Assembly: GCA_038200275.1 (NCBI GenBank)
Contig: JBBPYC010000082.1
Location: 124,001-188,000 of the forward strand
Reading direction: 5' to 3'
DNA: 64,000 nt
Origin: JBBPYC01 sp038200275
GTDB lineage: Bacteria; Pseudomonadota; Gammaproteobacteria; Burkholderiales; Burkholderiaceae_C
In this document: positions 36,601 to 43,970 of the stretch, one piece after another
Layout of the letters: every line of letters begins with the position of its first letter
Numbering within the stretch: the stretch's first letter is position 1
Notes under the pieces: generated by a model
What the model saw: the letters and a program-made list of their open reading frames with translations, nothing else
What the model was told of the DNA's origin: nothing
Database searches by the model: none
Translations under genes and position numbers: made by a program

Positions 36601-37838
36601 AGCTGACTGGCACCATCACGGCCGACGACCTCGCACTGCGCTCGATCGTCGATGGCTTCGAGTTCACGGGCGGCAAGCTGCGCGCCAAGGTCAATGGTCA
36701 GAAACTTCTGATTGATGAGTTCACGCTGAACGGTGCAGGTGGTCTGAGCACGGGAGGCACCATCACCGCAAGCGGCAGCGCCGAGCTGGTTGACGGCAAA
36801 CCACAAGCCAAGCTGACCGCCACCATCGACCATCTGCGCCCGAGCATTCGCACCGACGCCGAGATCGCGCTGTCCGGCAAGATCGAAGCCGCCTTGGCTG
36901 GCCAAGTCGCCAGCGTGACGGGTGCGCTGAAAGTCGACCGTGCCCGCATTGAACTTCCCGAGGACAGCGCACCGACGCTCGGCAGCGACGTGGTGGTGCA
37001 GCGCGGCGGCATGATTGCTACCGGTGCCAAGGCAGCCGAAAAAACCACGCCGGTCGCCAAGGCAACGCCGCAAGCCGTTGCTGCCGCCAAAGACAGCGCC
37101 GCGGTCAGCACGAACGGCAAGCAGGTCATCAAGCTCAATGTGAAGATCGATCTGGGCAACGACTTCCGCGTCAGCGGCCTTGGACTGGACAGCGGCCTGG
37201 AGGGCCAGCTTGCGATCGTGGGCGAGTCGCTGGCCGATCCGCGGGTCACAGGCACCATCCGCACCGTCGAAGGCCGTTTTCGTGCCTACGGCCAGAAGCT
37301 TGACATCACACGTGGTGTGATCCGCTTCACCGGCAAGCCGACCAATCCGTCGCTCGACATCCTGGCACTGCGCGCGAACATGCAGTTCACCGAAGTGCAG
37401 GTCGGCGTGCAAATCACCGGCAACGCGCTGCTGCCGCAAGTGGCCCTTTATTCCGAGCCGGACATGCCTGACAACGAAAAACTGTCCTGGCTGGTGCTGG
37501 GGCGTGCCTCAGCCGCCAGCGGCTCAGAAGCCGCGTTGCTGCAAACTGCGGCCGCTGCGCTGCTCGCCGGCAAAGACTCGGGCGGCAACATTGCGGGCAA
37601 GATCGGCCTCGACGAGTTGTCGCTCGGCGAAGCCAAAGGTGGCGGCAGCACCGGCGAGACCGCCGTCACCCTCGGCAAGCGGTTCTCGAAAAATTTCTAC
37701 GCGGCGTACGAACGCAGTTTGTCCGGCGCGGTCGGTACGTTGTTCCTGTTCTATGACTTGTCCAAGCGCTTCACGCTGCGCGGCGCAACGGGTGAGCGCA
37801 GTGCGCTGGACTTGATCTACACGTTGAAGTACGACTAG
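33636..37838 (+). CDS. tamB: translocation and assembly module inner-membrane protein TamB
   Basis: A 1400-residue AsmA-like bridge protein. It has one N-terminal membrane anchor (about residues 42-70, VLSFFVAGIALLLVLALGG) and a very long beta-rich periplasmic part. The DUF490/TamB domain at the C-terminus holds GTIRTVEGRFRAYGQKLDITRG-type sequence and SWLVLGRASA. It spans the periplasm and contacts TamA, encoded 8 bp upstream. Around residues 405-450 there is an Ala/Pro/Ser/Thr-rich low-complexity insert, probably a flexible loop. tRNA-Arg follows 44 bp downstream. Confidence 0.93.
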   Translation: MASNAATAADFAETQPGEAAASLTAGANDDELRKKRSIVGTLLRVLSFFVAGIALLLVLALGGLWIWSGTEGSLAQALQLAARFVPLKTEGVTGAIRGGGTIEQLRYDADGLKIEVDGAELKWQPAALLDKTVKLSRLAARRVKVKDQRVPTPAEPSTGPPQSLKLPVKIEVDQFALDRFEWAGPPPLDVTNIAGSYAYNGEQHQLTVASTEVMGGSYSAKATLTDQAPIRLDAQIKGQLKQDVPGGGSQGVALSLNASANGPLTDLDVKADAQAKVPDATDPNPPRATVSAKVTPWAAQPVPKADATFFDFDAGAIWAAAPKTQLTGELHVAPTKPVATVGSAAGWHLEADIDNKAAGPWDKKRLPLQQLRAVGDWRDGTAVIEELEARLGGGTLRAQGKYVLPATPAAGTATAATPAASAPASSAPTPSSSKPTANGSAAEAAAATPASSTDTGDWRVEAKLDNINPAELVSSLAAVPIDGTATAKSDGSAIDFDVKLRPDETSGPRRNAASGNAASRQLTDQLRQLGLRDASVNGRWDNGRLILSALQVRTEDAKLTGTLDVQIAGPGGQGKLNLTAPGLDVSVDGELRENSGGGTANIAANDVGKLLNWAKGLPGVPDSVKQTNASGRATVVAKWMGGWRDPSVDLKIDAPKLDYVPPATVDSGSSKSTKTSAAAKDTADQIIKLRDFQANASGKLSNLDLKAKGRAELGVRKLDLDLQASVGRIGSASKPLAESSWAGKIGKLEASVVDPAIGKEPWRLSLKNDVGFKWQPTAAGGAFEAAAGKLVVMAPKGARAAASQATIEWDPVRWREGELTTKGKLSGVPMAWAELATGGKLAGGRVSGDMVFNGDWDVSLGKKFDVKANLYRASGDLNIVTDPETGTQVTAGVKEARLSVRSNSSGDLNLNLNWQTDRAGQVNGEISTKLTKSGPDGGWTLAKDAPLGGNLKVSLPKLGVWSRLAPPGWRLDGGIDTDVRMGGTLADPKLTGTITADDLALRSIVDGFEFTGGKLRAKVNGQKLLIDEFTLNGAGGLSTGGTITASGSAELVDGKPQAKLTATIDHLRPSIRTDAEIALSGKIEAALAGQVASVTGALKVDRARIELPEDSAPTLGSDVVVQRGGMIATGAKAAEKTTPVAKATPQAVAAAKDSAAVSTNGKQVIKLNVKIDLGNDFRVSGLGLDSGLEGQLAIVGESLADPRVTGTIRTVEGRFRAYGQKLDITRGVIRFTGKPTNPSLDILALRANMQFTEVQVGVQITGNALLPQVALYSEPDMPDNEKLSWLVLGRASAASGSEAALLQTAAAALLAGKDSGGNIAGKIGLDELSLGEAKGGGSTGETAVTLGKRFSKNFYAAYERSLSGAVGTLFLFYDLSKRFTLRGATGERSALDLIYTLKYD

Positions 37839-37882
37839 CCACGTCGGTCACGACACAAGCGCGGCCTACAATTTGTCGCTCG

Positions 37883-37957
37883 CTCCTCGTAGTTCAATGG
37901 ATAGAACGGGCGCCTCCTAAGCGCCAGATACAGGTTCGATTCCTGTCGAGGGGACCA
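37883..37957 (+). tRNA. tRNA-Arg (anticodon CCU)
   Basis: A full cloverleaf. The acceptor CTCCTCG pairs with CGAGGGG (one T-G pair), the D stem is GTTC/GAAC, and the anticodon stem is GGCGC/GCGCC with loop CTCCTAA. The anticodon CCT is at 37916-37918. The T arm is ACAGG-TTCGATT-CCTGT. The CCA end is encoded. Confidence 0.97.
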
Positions 37958-37969
37958 GCCGGGCTCACT

Positions 37970-38560
37970 GTGTCGAAAGGACGACGAGACGCGAGTTTGA
38001 TCGCTTTCCCAGTTTCCAAATGTCCCGAAGGAGTTCTTTTCACGATTCCATCGTTTCGCAAATTCAGCCTCACATCCGTGCTGGCTTGTTTGTCGTTTGC
38101 ATGCGTGGCTGCGCCCACATCAGATGCATCGATCGAAACGCTGCTGACATTGACCAAGTCGGAAAACACGCTGAACGCGGCGTATGAACAGATTGTGCCG
38201 GTGACGACGCAATCGATACCTCAACCTCAGGCGCTTGCGGGCAAGACGCTCTCAACCCAGCAGCCGCAAGGCGTGGAGACCGCTGTGCAGCAGGCGGTCG
38301 AGGTCATGCGCACCGAGCTTTCTTCCTGGGCTTCCGTGAGGCCGGACGTGGCGAAAATCTACCAGGGCACGTTCTTGCAGGAAGAGGTCGACGGCATGAT
38401 TGCCTTCAACCGCTCTCCGCCCGGCATTGCTGCGGTTGAAAAACCGCCTATGGTCATGCGACGCTCGAGCGCTTTCGTGACAGCATGCGCGTCGGCCATC
38501 ATGGCCAAGGTGAATGCGGCAACGAAAAAGACGATGGCATACATCAAGCCAATCCAGTAA
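37970..38560 (+). CDS. DUF2059 domain-containing secreted protein
   Basis: The C-terminal part (ELSSWASVRPDVAKIYQGTF, then QEEVDGMIAFNRSPPG and MVMRRSSA) fits DUF2059, a periplasmic family of unknown function. The start is unclear. The listed GTG gives a long basic leader before a signal-like stretch (FRKFSLTSVLACLSFACVAA). A TTG lies at 37997, and the only good ribosome site, AAGGAG at 38028-38033, points to an ATT at 38045. The true N-terminus is therefore probably about 10-25 residues before the hydrophobic stretch. It stands alone after the tRNA gene. Confidence 0.72.
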   Translation: MSKGRRDASLIAFPVSKCPEGVLFTIPSFRKFSLTSVLACLSFACVAAPTSDASIETLLTLTKSENTLNAAYEQIVPVTTQSIPQPQALAGKTLSTQQPQGVETAVQQAVEVMRTELSSWASVRPDVAKIYQGTFLQEEVDGMIAFNRSPPGIAAVEKPPMVMRRSSAFVTACASAIMAKVNAATKKTMAYIKPIQ

Positions 38561-38599
38561 TCGGCGCTCAGTGATGGGGCCGTGCCGCTGCGCAAACCG

Positions 38600-39100
38600 C
38601 TACAAAAACCGCTCCAGCAACCGCCGCGATTGCCGATCGAGCGCCGTGCGGTCGTCCACCAGATAGCCAACGCCGTGGCCGTCCGCGATCAACAGCCGGC
38701 CGTCGGGCAGCCGCCGGATGTGGTCCTCGCTTTTCAATTCGAGTTGGGTGGTGCCGCGGTCGGTCTCGATCTGCCAGTTCGACGGCGTGGAAAAGCTCGA
38801 CACGCTGAGCAACCGCAGAATGCGCGGCATGAACTGGCGGCTCGCGAGTTCGGCCTCAAGCAGCGCGCGGCTGGCAGCGTCGAGTTGATCAAAACGTTCG
38901 ATCCACAACAGCTCATGGCCATCGCGGCCGAGCAGTGAAATCAGCGCTTCTTCGCTTGTGCTTCGGGGCGCAGCAGACAGTGGAAATGCCTGCACTGGTT
39001 GCACGCCGACGTGCCTTTGCCCGGCGGCATCGATCAGCACCAGTTGACCGAAACGGTCTTGCTCTAGCCGCACGGCGGCGGTGGAGACTGCATCGTTCAT
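38600..39100 (-). CDS. DUF1854 protein, cyanophycin locus-associated
   Basis: A 166-residue cytoplasmic protein of the DUF1854 family, which is found next to cyanophycin synthetase genes in betaproteobacteria. Visible blocks: ELLWIERFDQLDAASRALLEAELA, then FMPRILRLLSVSSFSTPSNW and the ending SRRLLERFL. It starts 3 bp after the stop of the ABC transporter gene, so the two are one transcript diverging from cphA'. The function is unknown; the family link to cyanophycin is from genome context only. Confidence 0.85.
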   Translation of the reverse strand: MNDAVSTAAVRLEQDRFGQLVLIDAAGQRHVGVQPVQAFPLSAAPRSTSEEALISLLGRDGHELLWIERFDQLDAASRALLEAELASRQFMPRILRLLSVSSFSTPSNWQIETDRGTTQLELKSEDHIRRLPDGRLLIADGHGVGYLVDDRTALDRQSRRLLERFL

Positions 39101-39103
39101 TGT

Positions 39104-41449
39104 TCAATTGCCCGCGGGATGCGCCGAGTGTTGCTCGACCAGCGGCAGCGCCGGCAGCGCCGCAGCCGGGTCGTCCTCTTCCTCGTCGACGCGTCGCAAT
39201 TGCGCGTCATACAGCCGCCGGTAGGCACCGTGCTGCGCCATCAGTTCGTCGTGTGGCCCCACTTCAATGACTTCGCCGCGGTCGAGCACAACCAGCCGGT
39301 CGGCCTTGCGCAGCGTGGACAGGCGGTGCGCAATCGCGATCGTGGTGCGGCCTTGCACCAGGTTGTCGAGCGCGCGTTGGATTTCCTTCTCGGTCTCGGT
39401 ATCGACCGCCGAAGTGGCTTCGTCGAGAATCAGGATGCGCGGATCGATCAGCAGTGCGCGCGCAATCGAGATGCGCTGGCGTTCCCCGCCGGACAGGCTT
39501 TGGCCGCGCTCGCCGACCATCGAGTCGTAGCCATGGGCCAGGCGCAGGATGAACTCGTGCGCGTGTGCAGCGCGGGCGGCTGCGACGATCTCGGCACGGG
39601 TCGCATCGGGCTTGCCGTAGGCGATGTTCTCGGCGATCGTGCCGAAGAACAAGAACGGCTCTTGCAGTACGAGCCCGATCTGGCCGCGGTAGTCAGCGAG
39701 CGAAACACGCCGGATGTCGGTGCCGTCGAGCAAGATACGGCCATCGGTCACGTCGTAGAAGCGGCAAATCAGATTCACCAGCGTGCTTTTGCCGGAGCCG
39801 CTGTGGCCGACCAACCCGATCATCTCGCCCGCGCGAATGTCCAGATCGAGCCGCTTTATCACCGCGCGCGCGCCATAGCGAAAACCGATGCTTTCGAGTC
39901 GAATGCGGCCACGCGGGCCGTCGGACTTCAGCGCGACCGGGTTCACCGCTTCGGGCACATTCGATACGTGGTCGAGGATGTCGAAGATGCGTTTGGCGCC
40001 CGCCGCAGCCTTTTGCGTGACCGAGACGATCCGGCTCATCGCATCGAGCCGCACATAAAACCGCCCGATGTAGGCCAGGAAAGCGGTCAGCACACCGACC
40101 GTGATTTCGCTTTTGGCAACCAGCCAGATGCCGAACGCCCAGACCACCAGCAGGCCGATCTCGGTCAGCAGGGTGACGGTCGGCGTGAACAACGACCAAG
40201 TCTTGTTGAGCCGGTCGTTGACTTCGAGGTTGTGCTGGTTGGCGGCCTGAAACCGCCTGGCTTCGCGGTTTTCCTGTGCAAAGGCTTTCACCACGCGGAT
40301 GCCGGGGATCGTGTCTGCCAGCACATTGGTGACTTCGGACCAGACCCGGTCGATCTTCTCAAAGCCGGTGCGCAGTCGATCTCGCACGGCGTGGATCATC
40401 CAGGCGATAAACGGCAGCGGCACCAGCGTGACGATCGCAAGCCATGGGTTGATCGACAGCAAAATGACCGCGGTCATCACCATCATCAGCACATCGGTCG
40501 CGAAGTCGAGCGCGTGCAATGAGAGGAAAACGTTGATGCGATCCGTCTCCGAACCGATGCGCGCCATCAAATCGCCGGTGCGCTTGGCACCGAAGTAGTC
40601 GAGCGAAAGCTTCAACAGATGTTCGTAGGTGGTGCTGCGCAAGTCAGCGCCGATTCGCTCGGACACCAACGCAAGCAGGTAGGTACGCGCCCAGTTCAGG
40701 CCCCAGGCCGCGACCGCTGCCGCGAGCAACCCGCCCAGGTACCACGCGACCTTGGATGTCTCGATCTGCTGGCCGTTTTGAAACGGAATTAACACTTCGT
40801 CGATCAGTGGGATCGTCAGGTACGGCGGCACCAGTGCCGCGGCGGTGCCGGCCAGCGTCAACAGGAAGCCGATCACGAGTTGCATCCGATACGGTCTTGC
40901 AAAGCGACCGAGCCGCAACAGCACCCAGGGATGCGGCCCCGTGGCGCTGGGCTGCTGCTCGCGTTCGGCGCAGACTGCGCATCCGTTGCCGTCGGACGGC
41001 AGCGGCGTATGGCAAATCGGGCACGGCAGCGTGCCGATGGCTGCGTCGGTGTCTCCGCCAGCGGTTCGCCCAGGGGTGAGCAGTCGCTGCTCGAAGCGCT
41101 GCTGCAGTAGCACCGCCTGCGGCTGCGCTTTCAGCGTGAAACGCCAGCGCGCCAGCCGGGACGTCGCGTTGCACAAGTCCAGTGTGCCGACCGCACCGTT
41201 GTCGGACAGCCGCAGCGCCAAGTCGGGCGAAAGCGGCCATTCGCGCCAGCCGGCGGCCGTGTCGTCGTGCGCGAGAAGGCGCCGATCGGTTAGTGCAAGG
41301 ACGCCACTCGCGAAGCGCAAGGCGGTATCGAGGTCAACCTCCAGCAGCGCGCGAACGTTTTCATTGGGTGCCAGTTGTGCGCTCAATCGGTCCCGCCGCG
41401 GACCCGTGTTTATCTCTTCAGAAGGGTCAGTCAGATGATGTTGATGCAT
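39104..41449 (-). CDS. ABC transporter (fused permease and ATPase) of the cyanophycin locus, with PH-like and zinc-ribbon N-terminus
   Basis: A 781-residue protein. Residues about 30-125 look like a small beta domain (LEVDLDTALRFASGVLALTD, RWRFTLKAQ), perhaps PH-like. A zinc ribbon follows with Cys 143, 146, 157 and 160. A type-1 exporter transmembrane domain of six segments starts near 190. The ATPase carries Walker A GHSGSGKST, signature LSGGERQR and Walker B ILILDEATS. It probably works as a homodimer in the inner membrane. It is divergent from cphA' by 231 bp and overlaps no gene; DUF1854 follows 3 bp later. The cargo is unknown. ATG 41449 is used; the longer frame upstream has no homology. 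Confidence 0.88.
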   Translation of the reverse strand: MHQHHLTDPSEEINTGPRRDRLSAQLAPNENVRALLEVDLDTALRFASGVLALTDRRLLAHDDTAAGWREWPLSPDLALRLSDNGAVGTLDLCNATSRLARWRFTLKAQPQAVLLQQRFEQRLLTPGRTAGGDTDAAIGTLPCPICHTPLPSDGNGCAVCAEREQQPSATGPHPWVLLRLGRFARPYRMQLVIGFLLTLAGTAAALVPPYLTIPLIDEVLIPFQNGQQIETSKVAWYLGGLLAAAVAAWGLNWARTYLLALVSERIGADLRSTTYEHLLKLSLDYFGAKRTGDLMARIGSETDRINVFLSLHALDFATDVLMMVMTAVILLSINPWLAIVTLVPLPFIAWMIHAVRDRLRTGFEKIDRVWSEVTNVLADTIPGIRVVKAFAQENREARRFQAANQHNLEVNDRLNKTWSLFTPTVTLLTEIGLLVVWAFGIWLVAKSEITVGVLTAFLAYIGRFYVRLDAMSRIVSVTQKAAAGAKRIFDILDHVSNVPEAVNPVALKSDGPRGRIRLESIGFRYGARAVIKRLDLDIRAGEMIGLVGHSGSGKSTLVNLICRFYDVTDGRILLDGTDIRRVSLADYRGQIGLVLQEPFLFFGTIAENIAYGKPDATRAEIVAAARAAHAHEFILRLAHGYDSMVGERGQSLSGGERQRISIARALLIDPRILILDEATSAVDTETEKEIQRALDNLVQGRTTIAIAHRLSTLRKADRLVVLDRGEVIEVGPHDELMAQHGAYRRLYDAQLRRVDEEEDDPAAALPALPLVEQHSAHPAGN

Positions 41450-41680
41450 GTGGGATCGGTGCTGCGCGCGCCAGCATCGAGCCTGATCGCACCGGCGGGC
41501 CGTGGCAACAAGGATTTTCGCAGGAGCGCGCCGCGCGCACTTTATCGCACCGCTGCGTTGCCGGGCCGAACCACCGGGGCGACCGCCACGGCGGCGGTGC
41601 CAGCAACTCGCCGCCCAAGCGTGCCGCACAATGAACCGCAGCCGGTGCCACAAGCTGCACCGGTGACCAAGCGGCCCGGC
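41450..41680. promoter_or_regulatory. divergent promoter region of the cyanophycin locus
   Basis: These 231 bp separate the ABC transporter (minus) and cphA' (plus) and must hold both promoters. A long frame reads through it toward cphA', but its product is Arg/Ala-rich and unlike CphA. I could not pick out a convincing sigma-70 site or operator. Confidence 0.4.
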
Positions 41681-43921
41681 ATGAAACCATTCAAAGACAT
41701 CGAGTTGCTGCGCGTGCGATATTTGCGCGGCCCGAACATCTGGACTTACCGGCCGGTGCTGGAAGTCTGGCTCGACTTGGGCGTGCTGGAGGACTTTCCG
41801 TCAAACCGGATTGAAGGCCTCTCCGATCGCCTGCTGGCCCAGCTCCCCGCACTGATAGAGCACCACTGCGGCGTCGGCGAACGCGGCGGCTTCGTGCAGC
41901 GGCTCACCGAAGGCACCTGGGCCGGCCATGTGCTTGAACACGTCGTGATCGAGCTGCTGAATCTGGCTGGCATGCCGACCGGCTTCGGCCAGACCCGCAG
42001 CACCTCGGGCCACGGTGTCTACCGCATGGTGTTCCGGGCGCGCGATGAACGGGTCGCGCGCTGCGCCCTCGAGCAAGGCCACCGGCTGCTGATGGCGGCG
42101 ATCAACGACCAGCCGTTCAATATGGCGCAGGCCGTAGGAATGGTGCGCGACCGGGTCGATGACTGCTACCTTGGCCCCAGCACCGCAAGCATCGTGGCGG
42201 CGGCCGCCGATCGCGGCATTCCGCACATCCGGCTGAACGACGGCAACTTGGTGCAGCTCGGCTACGGTGCACGCCAGCGCCGCATCTGGACCGCCGAGAC
42301 CGATCAAACCAGCGCGATTGCCGAGGGTATTGCGCAGGACAAGGATCTGACCAAGAGCCTGCTGGCGTCCTGCGGCGTGCCAGTGCCTGAAGGCCGCATC
42401 GTGGCCAGCGCCGAAGAAGCCTGGGAAGCCGCGCAGGACATCGGCCTGCCCGTCGCCGTGAAGCCGACAGACGCAAACCACGGCCGCGGCGTTGCGCTCG
42501 ACCTGACGACGCAGGCCGAAGTGATGGCCGCATTCCACGTGGCCGAGCCGCAAGGCAGCGAGGTCATGGTCGAGCGCTTTGTGCGCGGCCACGAGCACCG
42601 GCTGCTGGTGGTGGGCGGCCGGGTGGTGGCGGCAGCGCGCGGCGAGATCGTTGCACTCCATGGCGACGGCCGCAGCACCGTCGTCGAATTGATTGAGAGC
42701 CAGCTCAACAGCGACCCAAGGCGTGGCGTGGAAGAAGAGTTTCCGCTTGAGCGCATCGATTTGGCCAGCAATCCCGGTGTGCAACTCGAGTTGCGGCGGC
42801 AAGGGCTCGGCGCCGATTCGGTGCCCGACGCCGGCCGCTCCGTGGTGGTGCAGCGCAACGGCAACGTCGCGATCGATTGCACCGATGCAGTCCACCCAGA
42901 CGTTGCACAAGCCGCTGTTCTGGCGGCAAAGATCGTCGGCCTGGACATTGCCGGCATTGATCTGGTTGCGCAGGACATCGGCCAACCGCTGCGGCCGCAG
43001 CGCGCCGCGATCGTCGAAGTCAACGCCGGCCCAGGGCTGCTGATGCACTTGAAGCCCGCGATCGGCTCACCCCGGCCAGTGGGCCGCGCGATTGTCGATC
43101 ATCTGTTCGACGACACCGCATCCGGCCGCATCCCGATTGTCGGCATCACCGGCTCAAAGCAAACCGCGACGATCGCGCGGCTGGTCGCCTGGCTGCTGCA
43201 TCTGGGCGGCAGCCACGTGGGACTGGCGTGCGCCGATGGCCTGTTCTTCGACCGCCGGCGTGCCGATGCGAATCCGTCTGCCGACTGGGCCAGCGCGCAT
43301 CGGCTGCTGATGAACCGCGCGGTGCAAGCCGCCGTCATCGAAAACGGTGCTGTGTCCATCTTGCGCGACGGCCTCGCGTACGACCGCTGCGCCGTTGGCG
43401 TGGTGACCGATTTCGACGGCTGGCAAGGCCTTGCCGAGTTCGACGTGCGCGAAGCCGACCAGCTGCACAAGGTGCTGCGCACGCAGGTCGACGTGGTGCT
43501 GCCCGAAGGTGCTGCGGTGCTTAACGCGCAAGACCCGCGCGCGCTGGCTTTGGCGCCGTTGTGCGACGGCTCGGTGACGCTTTATGCGACCGATGGCGAC
43601 GCTGCGGCTGCAGCAGCGGTGGCTGCACATTGCGCTGCTGGCGGCCGTGCGGTGGTCGAGCGCGCTGGCCAGGTCTGGTTGCTTGCGGGCCTGGCCGAGT
43701 CACTGCTTGGCGAAGCCGCTCGCTGGTCAACGCGGCACCACCTTCAGCAGCAGGAAGGCGCGGCGCCCAGCCTGGCGACCTTGCTGGCCAGCATTGGCGC
43801 AGCGTGGGCGCTCGGCATTTCGCCCGAACTCATCGCTGCCGGCATCGAGACCTTCGACGCCGGGCTGGCACCGCTGGCACAACCGGTTGCGTCTGCGCTG
43901 CCCTACACCGCCGCGCGCTGA
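41681..43921 (+). CDS. cphA': cyanophycin synthetase-like protein CphA' (degenerate Mur ligase half)
   Basis: A 746-residue paralogue of CphA. The N-terminal domain opens KDIELLRVRYLRGPNIWTYR. The ATP-grasp half is complete (QDKDLTKSLLASCGVPVPEG, VKPTDANHGRGVALDL, VEVNAGPGLLMHLKP). The Mur-ligase half is altered: the P-loop GxxGxxGKT is replaced by GITGSKQTA (residues 488-496), losing the Gly-Lys pair. The C-terminal domain seems shortened, since CphA has 858 residues. It may therefore ligate only one amino acid, or act on beta-Asp-Arg dipeptide as cyanobacterial CphA2 does. ATG 41681 is chosen because homology begins there. cphA follows 49 bp later. Confidence 0.87.
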   Translation: MKPFKDIELLRVRYLRGPNIWTYRPVLEVWLDLGVLEDFPSNRIEGLSDRLLAQLPALIEHHCGVGERGGFVQRLTEGTWAGHVLEHVVIELLNLAGMPTGFGQTRSTSGHGVYRMVFRARDERVARCALEQGHRLLMAAINDQPFNMAQAVGMVRDRVDDCYLGPSTASIVAAAADRGIPHIRLNDGNLVQLGYGARQRRIWTAETDQTSAIAEGIAQDKDLTKSLLASCGVPVPEGRIVASAEEAWEAAQDIGLPVAVKPTDANHGRGVALDLTTQAEVMAAFHVAEPQGSEVMVERFVRGHEHRLLVVGGRVVAAARGEIVALHGDGRSTVVELIESQLNSDPRRGVEEEFPLERIDLASNPGVQLELRRQGLGADSVPDAGRSVVVQRNGNVAIDCTDAVHPDVAQAAVLAAKIVGLDIAGIDLVAQDIGQPLRPQRAAIVEVNAGPGLLMHLKPAIGSPRPVGRAIVDHLFDDTASGRIPIVGITGSKQTATIARLVAWLLHLGGSHVGLACADGLFFDRRRADANPSADWASAHRLLMNRAVQAAVIENGAVSILRDGLAYDRCAVGVVTDFDGWQGLAEFDVREADQLHKVLRTQVDVVLPEGAAVLNAQDPRALALAPLCDGSVTLYATDGDAAAAAAVAAHCAAGGRAVVERAGQVWLLAGLAESLLGEAARWSTRHHLQQQEGAAPSLATLLASIGAAWALGISPELIAAGIETFDAGLAPLAQPVASALPYTAAR

Positions 43922-43970
43922 TCGGCTGACGCCTGTCGGTTCCTCTTCAACAAACGACGCCTGAAGCACG

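Noticed and set aside
37883..37957. tRNA-Arg 3' end as an attachment site of an integrated element
   Set aside because: No integrase, no repeated tRNA end and no foreign-looking genes follow.
41375..41680. N-terminal extension of CphA' from an upstream GTG
   Set aside because: The extra 102 residues are Arg/Ala-rich, overlap the divergent transporter start and have no match to CphA proteins.
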